Source: MM2 sp035460165 (GTDB taxonomy: Bacteria; Pseudomonadota; Gammaproteobacteria; Burkholderiales; Methylophilaceae). From it: a stretch of 64,000 nt of DNA. Both the position numbers and the translations under genes were made by a program. Of the stretch, positions 16,818 to 23,932 are shown piece by piece. The stretch lies in contig DATHWW010000024.1 of the NCBI GenBank assembly GCA_035460165.1, forward strand, positions 62,001 to 126,000. The letters are read 5' to 3'. The stretch's first letter is position 1; each line of letters opens with the position of its first letter. The notes under the pieces are model-generated. The model saw only the letters and a list, made by a program, of their open reading frames with translations, was not told the origin of the DNA and did not search any database.

Positions 16818-17825
16818 TTACGTAGGAGTTTGGCTTGCAGGAGGCGGATTGTTAGCCGTTGCGGGCGCTTCGGGATGGTTGGGACTGGAGCCATCTTGCG
16901 TTACATCGTAAAAGCCGCGCTCGGCGATGCTTCGGCAGAGGGCTTCGCCCATGAGGATCGGCGTGGCTTGGTCGGTGTAACAGGTGCATTTCCGTGTACT
17001 GGCTATGCAAGCGGCAGGCTGAGGCGCGGAACGCACTTCCATCACCTTATCGAAGGCCGGCGCGGTGTGCGGAAGACCATCGATTCTAGGCGTGTACTGT
17101 TCGAGGTACTGGGGTGTGGTGAGCGTATTCGTGCGTGCTTGGGAAGGCGCTCCGGGAACAGGTGCCGCCGTCGCGGCAGGCGCGCCGACAGCACCTGTTT
17201 TCGGGGCGGCTTTGCCCTGCAGCCAGTTGTAGGCACCATAAGCCAGTGCCGCGATCAGGATCGGCAGCATGAATAGAATGTAGAGCCGCATCGGCAAGCG
17301 GCGTTTGACGGTGTGCACCTCGGCGGATTTGTACCAGGTAAACACTTCTTTTGGGTAGTTGAAATCGTGGCGGATGCTCCCTTCCCTGCTTTTGTCAGGC
17401 TCTTGGCGCAGGTCCGGAAATTCGTGAACCGTTGCGCGTTGCATACCGAAAGTGCGCTGCACGTGGAAGTGGCGACCGACGAGGCGTCGCACGTTGGTAT
17501 CGACCAGCATAGGGTGTTGCGTGATGAAAAAAAGGTCGAGACCATCATGGCGGTGCGTTTCCAGCTTGGAGACGTATTCAGGGACCGTAGAGCCGTTTCC
17601 ACGCGGTCGGAACAGGCGTTGGCATTCATCAATCAAAATAATCGAGCCAGCGGGCAATGTGTACCATTGCTCGGCGTTATCAAGCTCAATCCATCCGGGT
17701 ATTTTGAGGTCAGCGATGCCGCTATAGTAAACCTGCCGGTTTTCCTTGATGCCTAGAGCATTAACGAACGCCAGCGTGTAGAGAGTCTTGCCAGCTCCGG
17801 GCTGGCCTGTGGTGAGAGTAATCAT
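16818..17825 (-). CDS. zot: Zot/pI-type phage assembly ATPase
   Basis: A 335-residue zonular occludens toxin-family protein. Residues 7-14 form a Walker A (GQPGAGKT), and SIILIDECQRLF is the Walker B region. A single transmembrane segment lies around 178-200 (LYILFMLPILIAALAYG), followed by a Pro/Ala-rich periplasmic linker and a Cys-containing tail. In filamentous phages this inner-membrane ATPase drives virion assembly and extrusion. The start overlaps the pVI-like gene by 4 nt. Any toxin activity is not implied. Confidence 0.95.
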   Translation of the reverse strand: MITLTTGQPGAGKTLYTLAFVNALGIKENRQVYYSGIADLKIPGWIELDNAEQWYTLPAGSIILIDECQRLFRPRGNGSTVPEYVSKLETHRHDGLDLFFITQHPMLVDTNVRRLVGRHFHVQRTFGMQRATVHEFPDLRQEPDKSREGSIRHDFNYPKEVFTWYKSAEVHTVKRRLPMRLYILFMLPILIAALAYGAYNWLQGKAAPKTGAVGAPAATAAPVPGAPSQARTNTLTTPQYLEQYTPRIDGLPHTAPAFDKVMEVRSAPQPAACIASTRKCTCYTDQATPILMGEALCRSIAERGFYDVTQDGSSPNHPEAPATANNPPPASQTPT

Positions 17826-18121
17826 TTCCAGACCATCTTTTTGAAGGTGCCGCCAGAGACGCCCTGTATCAGCAAGCGGACGGCGATTGCGCTGAATGTG
17901 ATCGAAATAGCCGTGTCGAGCTGGCCGAGGCTGAGGATAGAAACGATGTCGGCAGGAAGACCACCGAGGCGACTAACAACCTGCCCTTTTAGGTAGTCGA
18001 TACCCGAACTGATACCGGTATAGGCAACAAAACCGACGCCGAGCGATATCAGGAGGCGGCCTACTATTGTGCCGAGGGCCTGAATCAGGCCGCCGATTAG
18101 TGCAGAGACAAGTAATGGCAT
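17822..18121 (-). CDS. DUF2523-type minor coat protein (pVI-like)
   Basis: A 99-residue hydrophobic protein with about three membrane segments (roughly 3-25, 26-42, 68-90), matching the DUF2523 family found between pIII-like and Zot genes in inoviruses. The position is that of gene VI in Ff phages, whose product caps the virion end with pIII. Its ATG directly follows the TspB stop, and its own stop overlaps zot. Confidence 0.88.
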   Translation of the reverse strand: MPLLVSALIGGLIQALGTIVGRLLISLGVGFVAYTGISSGIDYLKGQVVSRLGGLPADIVSILSLGQLDTAISITFSAIAVRLLIQGVSGGTFKKMVWK

Positions 18122-19558
18122 TTAGAAGACTCCCGTGATGCGGGCCGCACCCAGCATGGCAAGAGCGATCATCGCCATGCCGAAATATTCAATGTAGGGG
18201 TTAATCAAAGAGAAAGGGATCGTCAGGGTCTTGCCCATAGGGAGGCCGGTGATGACCTTGTCAGGGATAGAACCAGAAGATAGAAATTTTTCCTGACTGA
18301 TTTGACCGGAGACATCAAGTGTTTCTGTTATGTCGCCACGAACGAAATCTTCGCCATTCATGGCGTCTTCACCAACTTGAGCTAGCTCAAGTGCTAGTTC
18401 GCTTCCTTCACCAAGAGCGGTGTTAGTTTTTCTGGATTCGCAGCGCGTGTGCCAAGCCTGCATAAGTATGGCAGACTGAATGGCGTCACCCTCACTGGCA
18501 GGTGGCGTTTCGCAGCTCCCTCCTCCACTAGTCTTGGATTCAGAGCAAATGGCTGCATCTGGATTCTGCTCACAGAAAGCAGGAGCCGAAGCTGTTGTCG
18601 AAGTGGTCTGCTCACTGATGATGTTGCCTTCTTCGTCACGCACGATGGTGGTGGTCTGACGGGTTATGTTGGTGCCGTTCTGCGAGTCCTGTGTAATGAT
18701 TTCCTCTGTCGTTCCGTCAGGATTTTCTTCCGTTGATGTCGAGGGGGGTTCAATCATAGGCGGCGTGCCGGGGGTGCCAGAAGGCACACAAACTGTGTGG
18801 CCGTTAACCTGACCGTATGACATGCCTTTAGCGATACAGTCGTATTCAGAGGTTGTGGGCGGGTCTGTTGATTCTGGAGGCGTGGGGGCAGGTACGTCAG
18901 AGGTAGGGGGAGACGTAGACTCAGCGCACGTCTGACCAGTATTTGTGTATTGACCTATGTAAATCCAACCGGAAGCTGAATCCCATGGTTGCTGACCTGA
19001 ATAGGTGGCTATACAGCCGTTAAGGCAAGCCGGGCTAGTAACAGTCTGGCCGAAGAAAACACCTTTGGAAGCGACAACGCCAGCAGGGCATTCCGCCTTA
19101 GTACAGGACTGCTGATCCGCAGAAAGTACATAGCCGGAAGGACATGTGTAGACAGTACGCGTGCATTGAGAATTAGAGCTAGTATAGCCTTCCGGACATT
19201 GGGTACTTGAACGATTCCAGCTAGCCGCCGTGACTTCACCAGAACAGTTTGAGCGGGTACCAATGCAGAGACCGGTCTGCATGGAGCCAGCAGGAGAAGA
19301 TTGGTCGGTAAAACTGGTGTAGGAAAGAGTGCCACAATAAGCGGTTTGTGAGTTTCTGTAGGCGACGGCACCTTGGCAGGCGGCGGGAACACTAGAGCCG
19401 TAGGCAGGACCGACGTATCCACTCTCAGCAACATATGTGATTACCGGGTCCGTTGTTTCGGTTGTCGGAGTGGATGGAATGGTTTCAGCATATGCGTAGG
19501 GGGCGCACATAAGTACGATCAGGAGAATGCCAAACAGGAATGGAGTGAGGCGGTTCAT
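18122..19558 (-). CDS. TspB-like adsorption protein (pIII analogue)
   Basis: Taking ATG 19558, which starts a clear signal peptide (MNRLTPFLFGILLIVLMCAP, cleavage after about AYA), the protein has 478 residues. The frame is open upstream to 19714, but that part runs back over the 19-aa gene and the terminator. The N-terminal half contains Cys-rich CPEGYTSS/CPSGYVLS-type repeats. A Pro/Thr/Ser-rich linker (about 230-265) and Thr-rich segments follow, and a C-terminal hydrophobic anchor (about 450-475) ends the chain. This signal-receptor domains-linker-anchor plan is that of pIII, which binds the host pilus and TolA. The family name TspB comes from Neisseria phage proteins. Confidence 0.88.
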   Translation of the reverse strand: MNRLTPFLFGILLIVLMCAPYAYAETIPSTPTTETTDPVITYVAESGYVGPAYGSSVPAACQGAVAYRNSQTAYCGTLSYTSFTDQSSPAGSMQTGLCIGTRSNCSGEVTAASWNRSSTQCPEGYTSSNSQCTRTVYTCPSGYVLSADQQSCTKAECPAGVVASKGVFFGQTVTSPACLNGCIATYSGQQPWDSASGWIYIGQYTNTGQTCAESTSPPTSDVPAPTPPESTDPPTTSEYDCIAKGMSYGQVNGHTVCVPSGTPGTPPMIEPPSTSTEENPDGTTEEIITQDSQNGTNITRQTTTIVRDEEGNIISEQTTSTTASAPAFCEQNPDAAICSESKTSGGGSCETPPASEGDAIQSAILMQAWHTRCESRKTNTALGEGSELALELAQVGEDAMNGEDFVRGDITETLDVSGQISQEKFLSSGSIPDKVITGLPMGKTLTIPFSLINPYIEYFGMAMIALAMLGAARITGVF

Positions 19559-19614
19559 GCGGTGAAAATCAGCCAGGCGGCTAACAGGTAAGTGATGATG
19601 ACCAGAATTCCCAT
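19555..19614 (-). CDS. 19-residue hydrophobic peptide, possible pVII/pIX-like minor coat protein
   Basis: The frame encodes MGILVIITYLLAAWLIFTA. A GGGGG ribosome site precedes the ATG at 19614, and the TGA stop overlaps the TspB start codon (ATGA), so translation of the two is likely coupled. Nearly the whole peptide is one membrane segment. Filamentous phages encode very small coat proteins VII and IX (about 30 aa) close to gene VIII. This one is shorter; identity as a coat protein is inferred. Confidence 0.65.
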   Translation of the reverse strand: MGILVIITYLLAAWLIFTA

Positions 19615-19631
19615 GACAATCCCCCAGAGTG

Positions 19632-19663
19632 AAAAAAGGGGAACGGTTTAAAAGCCGTTCCCC
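19632..19663 (-). terminator. Rho-independent terminator after the major coat gene
   Basis: On the minus strand, GGGGAACGG (19663-19655), an 8-nt loop and CCGTTCCCC (19646-19638) form a perfect 9-bp stem followed by six T. It lies directly after the pVIII stop. A terminator here makes abundant short coat-protein mRNAs, as after gene VIII of Ff phages. Confidence 0.95.
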
Positions 19664-19670
19664 GATTGCT

Positions 19671-19874
19671 TTACATCGCGCGGCGTACCCATTTGTAAAT
19701 CTTGATGCCGACAATCACGGACAGAACCGCGACACCGATCAGGCCGATTGGGGTCAAAGCGCCGGTGATTTCCGCAACGGTGGCGGTCACATCGACCGCA
19801 GCCGATGCAGTCTGGATAAAACCGAAAACGGAGAGGACAGCGAACAGAGTACGGGCAAACATTTTCTTCAACAT
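19671..19874 (-). CDS. Major coat protein (pVIII-like)
   Basis: From ATG 19874, with a strong AGGAG 8 nt upstream, the protein has 67 residues: a signal peptide (about 1-25, ending TASA) and a 42-residue mature coat. The mature chain follows the pVIII plan: an amphipathic N-terminus (AVDVTATVAEI), a central membrane helix (IGLIGVAVLSVIVGIKIY) and a basic DNA-facing tail (KWVRRAM). The frame extends 6 codons upstream, but that start lacks a ribosome site. A strong terminator follows immediately. Confidence 0.94.
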   Translation of the reverse strand: MLKKMFARTLFAVLSVFGFIQTASAAVDVTATVAEITGALTPIGLIGVAVLSVIVGIKIYKWVRRAM

Positions 19875-19884
19875 GGTGTTTCTC

Positions 19885-20121
19885 CTAATCAATTGAGGGT
19901 GAATTTTCGTCTATGGATTTCAAAGCCCATACGCACAGACGAATTGCGTATGCAGCCGCAAGGACTAAAAGCATTGCCCCCGCGACTTCTGAGCCCTGCT
20001 CCGGCGTCATTTGCAAGAGGGGGGATTCTGTTGGTATTTCCTGCCATGCAGTCTGGTCGCAGGACGTGTTTCCATAACCATCGTCAGTGAGAGTGCCGGT
20101 GCAAACTAAGACGATGGGCAT
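19885..20121 (-). CDS. Small inovirus membrane protein
   Basis: 78 residues with a polar, Cys-containing N-terminal half (two Cys at about 7 and 21) and one transmembrane helix near 46-66 (VAGAMLLVLAAAYAIRLCVWA). Its start overlaps the replication gene stop by 1 nt (TAATG). Proteins of this size and layout are usual between the replication and pVIII genes of inoviruses; a minor virion role is possible but unproven. Confidence 0.8.
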   Translation of the reverse strand: MPIVLVCTGTLTDDGYGNTSCDQTAWQEIPTESPLLQMTPEQGSEVAGAMLLVLAAAYAIRLCVWALKSIDENSPSID

Positions 20122-21149
20122 TACGCGGCCCTCCTCATCGAATTCCAGTACCAGCTAGGCGCATCGACAAACTGAAACGGCACCTCGCGCGGCTGAATGT
20201 TCAGGCGCGTCACGTCAGCCGGTTGAGAAATGTCGATACCGAAGGCCAGCACCTCTTTGCGCAAACGGTAGTAAGTGGCACGACTCATACGGCCATCCTG
20301 CACAGCGGCAACAAAATTGCGGCCATTGCGCCATGCCTCGACGGCATTCGAAAGTCGGGTCGGCATCTCCTCGACCAGTTCATCCACGACAGCGCCGCCG
20401 CGCATCAGCGGCTTGAATTTTTCGGTAAAGATCACATTCATTTTTTGGTCCTCGTTTTGCCAGTCATCAAGCATTGCTACATTCAATCGCGCGAGTTCGT
20501 CGGTTCGCAATGTCAGCTCCAAACGGAGCAAGTACCCTACTTCGGTATTTATCGTTTCAGCCAAATCCACAAGCTTGTGGCGCTTCAAATCGAAAATCTT
20601 GTCGTACACCTTGGCCGACCAGTTTTCGGTGACCCACGTCACACCGGTCTGATAACGGTCAGGCTTTGCGCGACCCATCTTGACGCCCCCAGCCCAACTC
20701 AAAAAAGCGTATGCGTCGGAGGCGTTTTCGAAAGTCAGATTGCAGGTCAGGTCAACCCTGCGGAGTTCAATCGGACTCATGATCACAAAGCGATCAGCGG
20801 CCAGTGCACGATTGAGGAAATGCCGAGCCGAGGCAAACACGCCCTGACCCCATACATTGTCACCACGACCAAAACGGCCAAGGTTGCCGTCATAGGTCAA
20901 GAAACCGGTTTCCGGGTTGTACTTGGCCTGGATCACCGTGGCATCTGATTTACGCATATCGGTGGCCTCTTCCATGCCCGAAATTGCACCAATGTGGTGC
21001 AAATCGGTGACGGAAACCCATGAAAGACGCTCCCACAATTTTTCGTCTGGCGTGTGGCATGAAACATACCGCTCATAGCGCTCCGGCATAGTATCCACGC
21101 GGAATCTGAGCTTCAGCCAGTCGCAAAAAACGGGTAAATCTTGTCTCAT
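20121..21149 (-). CDS. Phage replication initiation protein, gene II/X family
   Basis: A 342-residue replication initiator. The N-terminal part (VFCDWLKLRF, residues 7-16) and the YDKIFDLKRHK segment (near 190) match the gene II/X family, which nicks the plus-strand origin to start rolling-circle replication. The C-terminal part (GRMSRATYYRLRKEVLAFGIDI) looks like the gene X domain. The ATG lies inside an inverted repeat (GTCTCA/TGAGAC, 21143-21158), which could allow translational control, for example by the pV-like protein. A candidate origin lies just upstream. Confidence 0.88.
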   Translation of the reverse strand: MRQDLPVFCDWLKLRFRVDTMPERYERYVSCHTPDEKLWERLSWVSVTDLHHIGAISGMEEATDMRKSDATVIQAKYNPETGFLTYDGNLGRFGRGDNVWGQGVFASARHFLNRALAADRFVIMSPIELRRVDLTCNLTFENASDAYAFLSWAGGVKMGRAKPDRYQTGVTWVTENWSAKVYDKIFDLKRHKLVDLAETINTEVGYLLRLELTLRTDELARLNVAMLDDWQNEDQKMNVIFTEKFKPLMRGGAVVDELVEEMPTRLSNAVEAWRNGRNFVAAVQDGRMSRATYYRLRKEVLAFGIDISQPADVTRLNIQPREVPFQFVDAPSWYWNSMRRAA

Positions 21150-21321
21150 TTTTGAGACTAATTCCGAGTGTTACCTGTACTCGGAATTCGAACTCCGTTC
21201 GAATTGCGGGTACGGGCAAAAAAGTACCGCCGTCCGGTCGGGGGAACCGGGCGACGGTGAACAGGAGAGAGCAAGGGGGTAAAATACATACCTTGTCCGG
21301 GTGGTCCGTAGGTAACGGTGA
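21150..21321. other. Candidate phage plus-strand origin (stacked inverted repeats)
   Basis: Within 172 non-coding nt lie a 9-bp perfect inverted repeat ATTCCGAGT/ACTCGGAAT (21161-21187), an overlapping 9-bp repeat AATTCGAAC/GTTCGAATT with a 3-nt loop (21185-21205), and an imperfect GC-rich hairpin near 21228-21257. The location directly before the replication gene and the stacked hairpins resemble rolling-circle origins. The nick site cannot be identified by eye. Confidence 0.6.
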
Positions 21322-21657
21322 TCACTCGATGACGGTGTATTCGTTACGGGCGGAGATCACACGGGTGCGATTGCCGGTTTCCTTGTCCTGCTGGTCGTAG
21401 CTGTTGGGCATGCCGCCGAGCTGCACCGCACCAGACCAGTCCGAATCCACATCGCCCAGGGGCGAGGAGCTGCGAAGCTCAACGGTGGCCGGGTGGCTGT
21501 ACTGATCAGGGGCGGGAAGCTTCAAAACGGTGAGGTAAAGACGGCCTTGCTGGGTATTGATGCTGCGACGGCTAAAGATACGGCCAGTGATGAAACCTTG
21601 ATTCGTTTGTAGCTTGCGGCCTTGAGGCATGGCGGCAACGGTTGCGGGCTCTGACAT
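21322..21657 (-). CDS. Phage single-stranded DNA-binding protein (pV-like)
   Basis: From ATG 21657 (GGAG at good spacing) the protein has 111 residues and precedes the replication gene, the usual place for the gene V analogue. It contains strand-like segments (GFITGRIFSRRSINTQQGRLY, YLTVLKLP) compatible with an OB fold. Gene V proteins coat nascent phage ssDNA and hand it to the assembly site. Sequence similarity to known pV cannot be tested here, so the assignment relies on size, position and fold-like pattern. The frame is open to 21747, but that segment overlaps the operator region. Confidence 0.72.
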   Translation of the reverse strand: MSEPATVAAMPQGRKLQTNQGFITGRIFSRRSINTQQGRLYLTVLKLPAPDQYSHPATVELRSSSPLGDVDSDWSGAVQLGGMPNSYDQQDKETGNRTRVISARNEYTVIE

Positions 21658-21804
21658 AGTGGGCTCCAAGTTGTCTAATGGTTGCTCCCGAATTAGGAAT
21701 ATTACGGGAGTGGGAGCAAAGTATTCCCTGATTGGGAAGATTGTCAACCCCCCTTTTAGGGAGCAATATGCGGAGCAATTAGAGAGCGCAAAGGAGCAGC
21801 AATC
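21658..21804. promoter_or_regulatory. Divergent control region of the prophage with GGGAGCAA repeats
   Basis: The octamer GGGAGCAA occurs inverted at 21682-21689 (TTGCTCCC) and direct at 21712-21719 and 21759-21766, with a 7/8 copy at 21772-21778. A CTCCCG/CGGGAG repeat (21685-21710) and a TTCCC/GGGAA repeat (21724-21738) overlap them. The region separates the repressor from the divergent replication genes, so the repeats are probable repressor operators. Confidence 0.6.
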
Positions 21805-22257
21805 GTGGAAATCAACAAATTGTTGGACGACTGCAAAGAAAAATTAGGAATTGAGAGCGATTACAGACTTGCGAGAATCGTCGATATTAGTGACCAAAGA
21901 CTCAGTGATTACAGGCGCGGGAAAAGAATTCCAGATGCCTACGCCTGTTCAAAAATCGCGGAAGTATTAGAAGTAGACGAAATGAAGCTTATTGCACATT
22001 TCGAGGCCATGAGCGCGAAGATTCCGAAAATTAGGGAATATTGGGAAAAAAAGCTTGAGCGGCTAGGAGGAATTGCAGCGGCGATTTTTGTCGTTGTCAA
22101 TTTGATAATGACACCGACCCCCTCTCAGGCCGCGCCAATGCTGAAACAAGACGGTTCCGCTATGTATATTATGTTAAATAGTATATATGCCGACAATCAG
22201 AAACTCTGGGCCCTATCGTCAGTTGACGAAACCGGCGTGGTGCCTACAGCCAGATAA
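21805..22257 (+). CDS. Phage repressor-like HTH protein (DUF3693 type), reading through attR
   Basis: The GTG start at 21805 has AAGGAG 8 nt upstream. Residues about 1-65 form a Cro/CI-like helix-turn-helix (YRLARIVDISDQRLSDYRRG), followed by a membrane-like segment near 92-110 (IAAAIFVVVNLIMTP). Proteins of this plan control lysogeny in inoviruses. The att core encodes MYIMLN (residues 120-125), and the following 25 residues come from host DNA. In the circular phage the frame would continue at 16227 for about 39 different residues. The native C-terminus is therefore uncertain, and the one seen here is a junction product. Confidence 0.82.
   Translation: MEINKLLDDCKEKLGIESDYRLARIVDISDQRLSDYRRGKRIPDAYACSKIAEVLEVDEMKLIAHFEAMSAKIPKIREYWEKKLERLGGIAAAIFVVVNLIMTPTPSQAAPMLKQDGSAMYIMLNSIYADNQKLWALSSVDETGVVPTAR
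22152..22179 (+). other. dif-like XerCD site, right prophage junction (attR)
   Basis: The centre TGTATA (22163-22168) and the XerD arm TTATGTTAAAT (22169-22179) are identical to the left site, while the XerC arm CGGTTCCGCTA is degenerate. This is expected if the phage contributed its own XerC arm at this junction. Confidence 0.88.
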
Positions 22258-22282
22258 ACAGGTAATCTGGGAGGAATCATCT

Positions 22283-22438
22283 TCAAGACGTTGCCTCCTC
22301 AACATTGGACGGCTGCGTATCGTTTTCGGCTGGAGTCGGCTGCGCAGCCTCCGACTTTTGTTTGGTCTTTTCTTCTTTACGCTTTTTCTTTGCTAGTTCT
22401 CTCTGGCGCTTTTCGAACGAGTAATTAGGTGATGCCAT
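22283..22438 (-). CDS. Small Lys/Glu-rich hypothetical protein (51 aa)
   Basis: A 51-residue frame beginning MASPNYSFEKRQRELAKKKR and ending in an acidic, Pro-containing tail (NDTQPSNVEEATS). The charged N-terminal EKRQRELAKKKRKEEK stretch is likely helical and resembles short conserved proteins of unknown function that I recall from other proteobacteria. It is the first host gene right of the prophage. The ribosome site is weak. No function can be given. Confidence 0.6.
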   Translation of the reverse strand: MASPNYSFEKRQRELAKKKRKEEKTKQKSEAAQPTPAENDTQPSNVEEATS

Positions 22439-22668
22439 TGGGTCGTCCGTCTTATGAAAGTGATTAAGAATACAGGGTAACCCATTTCACCTACTCAAAG
22501 GTTGAATGCGCGGTCCGAACGGGGTTGCCAAAGAAATATCCAGCAGCATGCACCTTAACGAATATCCCCAGCTACTTGTTTCCGTTACACTGCCCCACTC
22601 TCGTGCATCGAAAAACCACTTCGATACGCACGCCTATCAAAACACAGTAACTCCTTAAACCGGGCTCC

Positions 22669-23523
22669 ATGAAACCTCCCAAAAGACTTGAACCGCTAAT
22701 CGAAGATGGCTTGGTCGACGACGTGATCCGCCAGCTCATGAGCGGCAAGGAAGCCGCAGTATTTGTCGTGCGCTGCGGCGACGATACGCGTTGCGCCAAG
22801 GTATATAAAGAAGCTCACAAGCGCAGCTTTCGCCAGAGCGTGGATTACACCGAAGGCCGCAAGGTAAAAAACAGCCGCGAAGCGCGTGCCATGAACAAAG
22901 GCTCCAAATATGGCCGCAAGGCGCAAGAAGAAGCCTGGCAAAGCGCCGAGGTTGATGCCTTGTATCGTCTGGCCGCCGCCGGAGTGCGCGTACCCAAGCC
23001 TTTTAATTTCTATGAAGGCGTGTTGCTGATGGAACTGGTGACCGATGCCCAAGGCAACGCCGCTCCCAGGCTGAACGATGTGGAATTCACCCCAGAGGAT
23101 GCCCGCGCCCACCACTGCACCCTGCTCAAGGAAGTCGTGCGCATGCTATGCGCCGGCATCGTCCATGGCGACCTTTCCGAATTCAATATCCTGCTTGGCA
23201 GCGAAGGTCCAGTGATTATCGATCTTCCGCAAGCCGTGGACGCCGCCGGCAACAACCACGCAAGCAGCATGCTGGAGCGCGATGTAGATAACCTGACAGC
23301 CTATTTCGGACGTTTCGCGCCTGAGCTTTTAACCACCCAATACGGCAAGGAAATCTGGTCACTATATGCGCATGGGGATTTGCATCCAGAGGTTGAACTG
23401 ACAGGCCGGTTCAAGGAAAGCGCCAAGCCCGTTGATTTAAGGAGCGTTATGCGGGTAATTGATGATACGAAGGCTGAAGAAGCGGCACGGCAGAGGCACT
23501 TGACCGAGACAGCTGAGAAATAA
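22669..23523 (+). CDS. RIO-type serine/threonine protein kinase
   Basis: A 284-residue RIO kinase. The ATP-binding part includes SGKEAAVFVV and the Lys of CAKVYK; the catalytic loop is HGDLSEFNILL, and the metal-binding loop is IIDLPQAVD. Its length and the RIO1-like loops make it an intact kinase, not a fragment. Bacterial RIO kinases are poorly characterised; a role in phosphorylating a cytoplasmic substrate is all that can be said. The preceding 230 nt (22439-22668) contain no gene that I can support. Confidence 0.92.
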   Translation: MKPPKRLEPLIEDGLVDDVIRQLMSGKEAAVFVVRCGDDTRCAKVYKEAHKRSFRQSVDYTEGRKVKNSREARAMNKGSKYGRKAQEEAWQSAEVDALYRLAAAGVRVPKPFNFYEGVLLMELVTDAQGNAAPRLNDVEFTPEDARAHHCTLLKEVVRMLCAGIVHGDLSEFNILLGSEGPVIIDLPQAVDAAGNNHASSMLERDVDNLTAYFGRFAPELLTTQYGKEIWSLYAHGDLHPEVELTGRFKESAKPVDLRSVMRVIDDTKAEEAARQRHLTETAEK

Positions 23524-23527
23524 GGTG

Positions 23528-23932
23528 CTAACGACTGAACGACGAATTGTTTGATTCCAGACGCGTTATTTCTGCCAAGGCAACTATCGATAAGGCGAAT
23601 ACGGTCAGGTTGAGCGTTGTTGAGTTGAAGGCTGAATACAGCCATTGAGGCGCATAGACCGCCGTAAAGAGAAAAAGCACAACCGCAGCGGCCGTTACAA
23701 CGTAAGGCCACCGCATACGATAGAGCCATAAAACAAGCAAGCCGAAAACGATCTCCATCGCGCCACTCGCGTATGAACTCAAGCGCGCATCTTGCTCGGT
23801 CAAGCCAAATGCCATACCCATTGCAATCTCGTCAGGATGCGGGCCGAGCAACTTCGGGAAAATGCCTTGATATATCCAGACGAAGGCAATAGCAATGCGG
23901 CAAATGGCCAGGGTGACCGAGCTATTTCGCAT
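23528..23932 (-). CDS. DoxX-like integral membrane protein
   Basis: 134 residues with four predicted membrane helices (about 5-25, 52-72, 77-95, 103-123). The RIAIAFVWIYQGIFPKLLG start is characteristic of the DoxX-like family. Its start overlaps the DCC-family oxidoreductase gene by 11 nt, and the two are probably one unit. Functions of this subfamily are not established. Confidence 0.82.
   Translation of the reverse strand: MRNSSVTLAICRIAIAFVWIYQGIFPKLLGPHPDEIAMGMAFGLTEQDARLSSYASGAMEIVFGLLVLWLYRMRWPYVVTAAAVVLFLFTAVYAPQWLYSAFNSTTLNLTVFALSIVALAEITRLESNNSSFSR

Larger units (their letters stand above)
16199..22179 (-). mobile_element. Filamentous (Inoviridae-type) prophage integrated at dif
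   Basis: The element spans two dif-like sites whose centres are 5953 nt apart, matching a typical inovirus genome. The gene order on the minus strand is pV-like, pII-like replication protein, small membrane protein, pVIII with terminator, 19-residue peptide, pIII-like TspB, pVI-like, Zot/pI. A divergent repressor lies at the right edge. No integrase, transposase or secretin gene is present, so integration probably uses host XerCD and export a host secretin, as in CTX-phi-like phages. All core genes have intact frames, so it could be active. Confidence 0.93.

Noticed and set aside
19629..20090. 153-codon plus-strand frame in the prophage
   Set aside because: It is antisense to pVIII, its terminator and the small membrane protein gene, all of which have independent support.
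22187..22396. 69-codon plus-strand frame after attR
   Set aside because: It overlaps the better supported 51-aa minus-strand gene and reads as a basic/hydrophobic shadow.
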